From assembly GCA_026001225.1 (NCBI GenBank), contig BNZQ01000064.1, forward strand, positions 1-8,180: a stretch of 8,180 nt of DNA, written 5' to 3'. Below the pieces are notes generated by a model. That model was not told where the DNA came from and did not search any database. It saw only the letters and a list, made by a program, of their open reading frames with translations. The translations under genes and the position numbers were made by a program. The stretch's first letter is position 1. Each line of letters starts with the position of its first letter. This DNA is from Clostridia bacterium (GTDB taxonomy: Bacteria; Bacillota; Clostridia; Christensenellales; DUVY01). Below are positions 5,388-8,180 of this stretch, piece after piece.

Positions 5388-6992
5388 ATGACTAAAACAA
5401 AGTACATTTTCGTCACCGGCGGCGTTGTGTCCGGCCTCGGCAAAGGGATCACGGCCGCTTCTTTGGGGCGCTTGTTGAAAATGCGCGGGCTGAAAGTGGC
5501 GGCGCAAAAGCTCGACCCCTATATGAACATGGATCCGGGGACGATGAACCCTTTTCAGCACGGCGAGGTGTTCGTCACCGAGGACGGCGCGGAAACCGAC
5601 CTCGATCTTGGGCACTATGAACGCTTTATCGACGAGAATTTGACGAAATTTTCGAATTTGACGAGCGGCAAGGTGTATTGGGCCGTGCTGAACAAGGAAC
5701 GCAACGGCGATTATTTGGGCGAAACCGTACAGGTGATTCCGCATATCACCGGCGAAATCAAGGCCTTTATTTATCAGGCCGCAGAGGTCAGTCAGGCCGA
5801 CGTATTGATCACCGAGATCGGCGGCACAACCGGCGATATCGAAAGCCAGCCGTTTTTGGAGGCGATCCGTCAGGTCGCGCTGGAACGCGGGCGCGAAAAT
5901 TGCTTGTTTATTCACGTGACACTCGTGCCGTATTTGTCCGGCTCCAACGAACTGAAATCTAAACCGACGCAGCACAGCGTCCGTGAACTGCAATCCCTCG
6001 GGATCAAGCCCGATATCATCGTCGCGCGCGCCGACCGCGAGATCGGAGCGGGAATACGCTCTAAAATCGCGCTGTTCTGCAACGTCAAGCCCGACTGCGT
6101 GATCGAAAACACCACTTTATCTTGCCTGTACGAAGCGCCGCTCATGCTGCACGACAACGGCTTGGACGAGGTGGTTTGCCGCGAATTGAATTTAGGATCG
6201 GGGCAACCCGACCTGACGATGTGGAAAAACATGGTGGCGCGGATCAGCGCGCGAGAAAAGACCGTGCGGATCGCGATCGTCGGCAAATATGTCCGCCTGC
6301 ACGACGCGTATCTGTCGGTCATGGAGGCCCTGTATCACGGAGGGTACGAGTGCGGCGCGAAGGTCGATATCAAATGGGTGGACAGCGAGGCCGTGACGGA
6401 GGAAAACGTCGCGGAGGTTTTTGAGGATTGCGCGGGGATTTTGGTGCCCGGCGGCTTCGGCAACCGCGGAATTGAGGGGAAAATCGCGGCTTGCCGCTAT
6501 GCGCGGGAAAAAGACGTGCCCTATTTCGGCATATGCCTCGGAATGCAGATCGCGGTGATCGAGTTTGCCCGCAACGTCCTTGGCTTGAAAGATGCGGATT
6601 CGGGCGAGTTCAGCGAAAAGAGCAAGAATCTTGTCATCGACTTTATGCCCGATCAACGGGGGATAGTGCCCAAGGGCGGCACGATGCGTCTGGGCAGTTA
6701 TCCCTGCAAGGTGCGTAAAAACACGATCATGAGCCACGCTTACGGCGAGGAGCTGATCTGCGAGCGGCACCGCCACCGTTACGAATTCAACAACGATTAC
6801 CGCGCCGCGGCGGAAAAGGCGGGCATGGTTTTATCCGGCGTGTCGCCCGACAACCGCATCGTGGAGGTCGTGGAGTTGCCGAACAGGGCGTTCTTTATCG
6901 GCGTGCAGTTCCACCCCGAATTTAAGTCGCGGCCCAACCGCGCGCATCCGATCTTTCGGGAATTCGTGAAAGCGTCGGTCAACAATATGTAG
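5388..6992 (+). CDS. pyrG: CTP synthase (glutamine-hydrolysing)
   Basis: PyrG aminates UTP to CTP using ATP and glutamine-derived ammonia. It has 534 residues, the usual size. The N-terminal synthetase domain has the P-loop [10 protein letters not shown] (Lys19) and the [19 protein letters not shown] segment. The C-terminal class-I amidotransferase domain (about 290-534) has PGGFGNRG, the nucleophile Cys383 in FGICLGMQ, and His509/Glu511 in [29 protein letters not shown] also matches the family. No lesion is seen. The ATG at 5388 is preceded by AGGAGA (5374-5379) with suitable spacing. The gene follows guaA after 235 bases that hold a heptamer array and structured element B. No pyrG-type attenuator (hairpin plus U-run) is visible. 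The stop is TAG at 6990-6992, which shows, like guaA, that TAG is a real stop in this genome. Confidence 0.97.
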   Translation: MTKTKYIFVTGGVVSGLGKGITAASLGRLLKMRGLKVAAQKLDPYMNMDPGTMNPFQHGEVFVTEDGAETDLDLGHYERFIDENLTKFSNLTSGKVYWAVLNKERNGDYLGETVQVIPHITGEIKAFIYQAAEVSQADVLITEIGGTTGDIESQPFLEAIRQVALERGRENCLFIHVTLVPYLSGSNELKSKPTQHSVRELQSLGIKPDIIVARADREIGAGIRSKIALFCNVKPDCVIENTTLSCLYEAPLMLHDNGLDEVVCRELNLGSGQPDLTMWKNMVARISAREKTVRIAIVGKYVRLHDAYLSVMEALYHGGYECGAKVDIKWVDSEAVTEENVAEVFEDCAGILVPGGFGNRGIEGKIAACRYAREKDVPYFGICLGMQIAVIEFARNVLGLKDADSGEFSEKSKNLVIDFMPDQRGIVPKGGTMRLGSYPCKVRKNTIMSHAYGEELICERHRHRYEFNNDYRAAAEKAGMVLSGVSPDNRIVEVVELPNRAFFIGVQFHPEFKSRPNRAHPIFREFVKASVNNM

Positions 6993-6993
6993 C

Positions 6994-7109
6994 GATCAGT
7001 GATTAGTGGTCAGTGGTTAGGTATCGGATAAAACGTATCGCACAAGATATCATTCTGACGGTGAAGAAGTTCGACCGCTCAACTGAACACTAACCACTGA
7101 CCACCAAAA
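6994..7109. repeat. Inverted heptamer arrays between pyrG and dapL
   Basis: The left array is GATCAGT, GATTAGT, GGTCAGT, GGTTAGG (6994-7021). The right array is ACTGAAC, ACTAACC, ACTGACC, ACCAAAA (7082-7109). GTGGTCAGTGGTTAG (7006-7020) and CTAACCACTGACCAC (7090-7104) are exact 15-base reverse complements that enclose 69 bases without recognisable content. The 7-base period and the inverted layout match the element after hisF, although the unit sequence differs. It resembles a small MITE-like or hairpin-forming cassette, with no gene of its own. The dapL Shine-Dalgarno follows at once. Confidence 0.75.
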
Positions 7110-7123
7110 AAGAGGTGTAAAAA

Positions 7124-8113
7124 ATGAAAATCAATTCCAACTTTCTGAATCTGAAAGACGATTACCTGTTCGCCACGGTCGCCGACCGCGTGGCAAAATA
7201 CAAGCGGGAAAATCCCGACAGGGACGTGATTCGGTTGGGGATCGGCGACGTCACTTTGCCGTTGCCGCCCGTGGTCGTCAAGGCGATGGCAAACGCGGCG
7301 AAGGAGATGGGCGAGGGCGCGACGTTCCGCGGCTACGGCGATTACGGCGGCTATCCGTTTTTGCAGGAGGCGATAGCCGGCTATTATAAAGAAAAGGGCG
7401 TGGCTCTCGATAAAAGCGAGGTCTTTGTCGGCGACGGCGCGAAAAGCGACCTCGGCAATATTTTGGATATCTTCGATACGGACAATACCGTGCTGGTTCC
7501 CGATCCGGTGTATCCCGTCTATGTGGACACCAACGTCATGGCGGGGCGCAAGGTGCTGTTTACCGGCGGCAACGCGGACAATCAATTTTTGCCCCTGCCC
7601 GACGAAAAAATCCAAGCCGATATCATTTATATCTGCTCGCCCAACAATCCGACCGGCGCGGTCTATGATCGGGCGGGTCTCAAAAAATGGGTGGAGTACG
7701 CGCGCGCGGCCGGCGCGGTTATTTTGTTCGACGCGGCTTACGAGGCCTTTATTCAGGATAAAAGCCTGCCCACGAGCATTTATGAAATCGAGGGCGCGCG
7801 GGACTGCTGTATCGAGTTTTGCTCGTTGTCCAAAACGGCGGGCTTTACGGGCACGCGGTGCGGCTATACCGTGATTCCGCATACCTTGAAGTGCGGCGGG
7901 TACGCTTTCCGCCACGGCCGCGTGAACGTGAGGACACTTGCTCGCCGCGATATGTATACCCATACCCGTACCGCAGAACAGCAACGCGCGCTCAAATTCG
8001 CCCTCGGCGATATACGCGCCCGCCCGCAGGCCTACGCGGTGATACATATAGTCGTTGTCGGGTATATCGCCCCGAACCTCGATGTCCGTTACCGTCTAGC
8101 CCCGCTCTTTTAA
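7124..8113 (+). pseudogene. dapL: LL-diaminopimelate aminotransferase, C-terminal third lost
   Basis: DapL is a PLP enzyme that makes LL-diaminopimelate from tetrahydrodipicolinate, one step before DapF. Residues 1 to about 255 match the family well: IRLGIGDVTLPLP, RGYGDYGGYPFLQEAI, SPNNPTGAV, FDAAYEAFI and the PLP-lysine motif SLSKTAGFTGTRCGY with Lys237. A strong Shine-Dalgarno, AGAGGTG at 7111-7117, precedes the ATG. After TVIPHTL (about base 7888) the resemblance stops. The remaining 70-odd codons to the TAA at 8111-8113 are read antisense to an isomerase gene on the - strand. DapL proteins are about 400 residues, so roughly 150 C-terminal residues, including the substrate-binding C-terminal domain, are missing. 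The product is probably inactive. A real deletion and an assembly misjoin are both possible. Confidence 0.85.
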
Positions 8114-8179
8114 GTGCGCGACCACCGCTTCTTTGAGCGGATTTCCCGCAAAATCCGCCGCCACCAAAATCTGTTTGTC
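7889..8179 (-). pseudogene. rpiB: RpiB/LacA/LacB-family sugar-phosphate isomerase remnant with in-frame amber
   Basis: Read from 8179 leftwards, the - strand encodes DKQILVAADFAGNPLKEAVV... then KERG, a TAG stop (8096-8098), and TVTDIEVRGDIPDND... . It continues through EGEFERALLFCGTGMGIHI, IAASKCPHVHAAVAESVP and AAL. This is the N-terminal half of an RpiB/LacA/LacB-type aldose-ketose isomerase, with the CGTG(M)G phosphate-binding motif and catalytic-cysteine region. The start codon probably lies just outside the window. Two lesions are seen: the amber codon after residue ~27, where family members usually have Tyr or Trp, and loss of everything after AAL at about 7889, where the sequence joins dapL on the opposite strand. 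The - frame stays open far into dapL antisense sequence, which is a shadow. The family is clear; the exact substrate is not. Confidence 0.8.
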
Positions 8180-8180
8180 C

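Noticed and set aside
3614..6776. Long open frames antisense to guaA and pyrG
   Set aside because: They lie wholly inside well-recognised genes, have unnatural composition (Arg/His/Ala rich) and match no family.
7021..7081. Small gene or ncRNA between the inverted heptamers before dapL
   Set aside because: No supported ORF, no conserved structure, and only a short direct repeat GTATCG was seen.
754..7109. CRISPR array
   Set aside because: The repeats are 7-bp tandem units without spacers of constant length, and there are no cas genes.
7079..8047. 322-codon open frame on the - strand
   Set aside because: Only its first ~53 codons are real (rpiB-like). The rest is antisense to dapL and stays open by composition.
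8096..8098. Stop-codon recoding at TAG
   Set aside because: guaA and pyrG both end in TAG right after their conserved C-termini, so TAG acts as a stop here.

Overview
The window is a bacterial chromosomal segment. All complete genes lie on the + strand and are biosynthetic housekeeping genes. In order: dapF (5' end cut by the window edge), a MORN-repeat protein gene, hisH, hisF, guaA, pyrG and a broken dapL. At the right edge a broken RpiB/LacA/LacB-family isomerase gene lies on the - strand. By eye the sequence is moderately GC-rich. Shine-Dalgarno sites are GA-rich (AAAGGA, AGAGG, AGGAG, AGAGGTG), stops are TGA, TAA and TAG, and the lysine/DAP genes are of the DapL-DapF type. This fits an uncultured Clostridia-like member of the Bacillota, but that placement is an inference and is not secure.

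Layout: 1-731 dapF; 722-781 a perfect hairpin followed by a heptamer array that supplies the MORN start codon; 775-1926 MORN gene, overlapping hisH (1923-2543) by ATGA; 2560-2684 structured RNA-like element A; 2696-3490 hisF; 3487-3578 inverted heptamer arrays; 3602-5152 guaA; 5152-5179 heptamer array; 5241-5362 structured element B; 5388-6992 pyrG; 6994-7109 inverted heptamer arrays; 7124-~7888 the N-terminal two thirds of dapL, then an abrupt join to a 3'-truncated isomerase gene read from the - strand (8179 to ~7889) that also carries an in-frame amber codon.

The genes share nitrogen and nucleotide metabolism. HisH, GuaA and PyrG are three class-I (Cys-His-Glu) glutamine amidotransferases, and HisF is the ammonia acceptor for HisH. 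DapF and DapL belong to the diaminopimelate route to lysine and peptidoglycan. No mobile-element gene, tRNA, rRNA or CRISPR array is seen.

The main non-genic signal is the pair of elements at 2560-2684 and 5241-5362. They lie just upstream of hisF and pyrG, in the same orientation. They differ at many bases, but the changes are compensatory in every major helix: a 9-bp terminal stem, a second 9-position helix after a conserved G.A mismatch, and several inner helices. That is the mark of a selected RNA structure. Both copies also carry a duplicated GCGUAG that allows a mutually exclusive alternative helix. I do not recognise the motif as a known riboswitch or ncRNA family. A second system is a family of 7-bp tandem repeats in intergenic regions. 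One array lies inside hisH, another supplies the start codon of the MORN gene, and another contains the stop codon of hisF.
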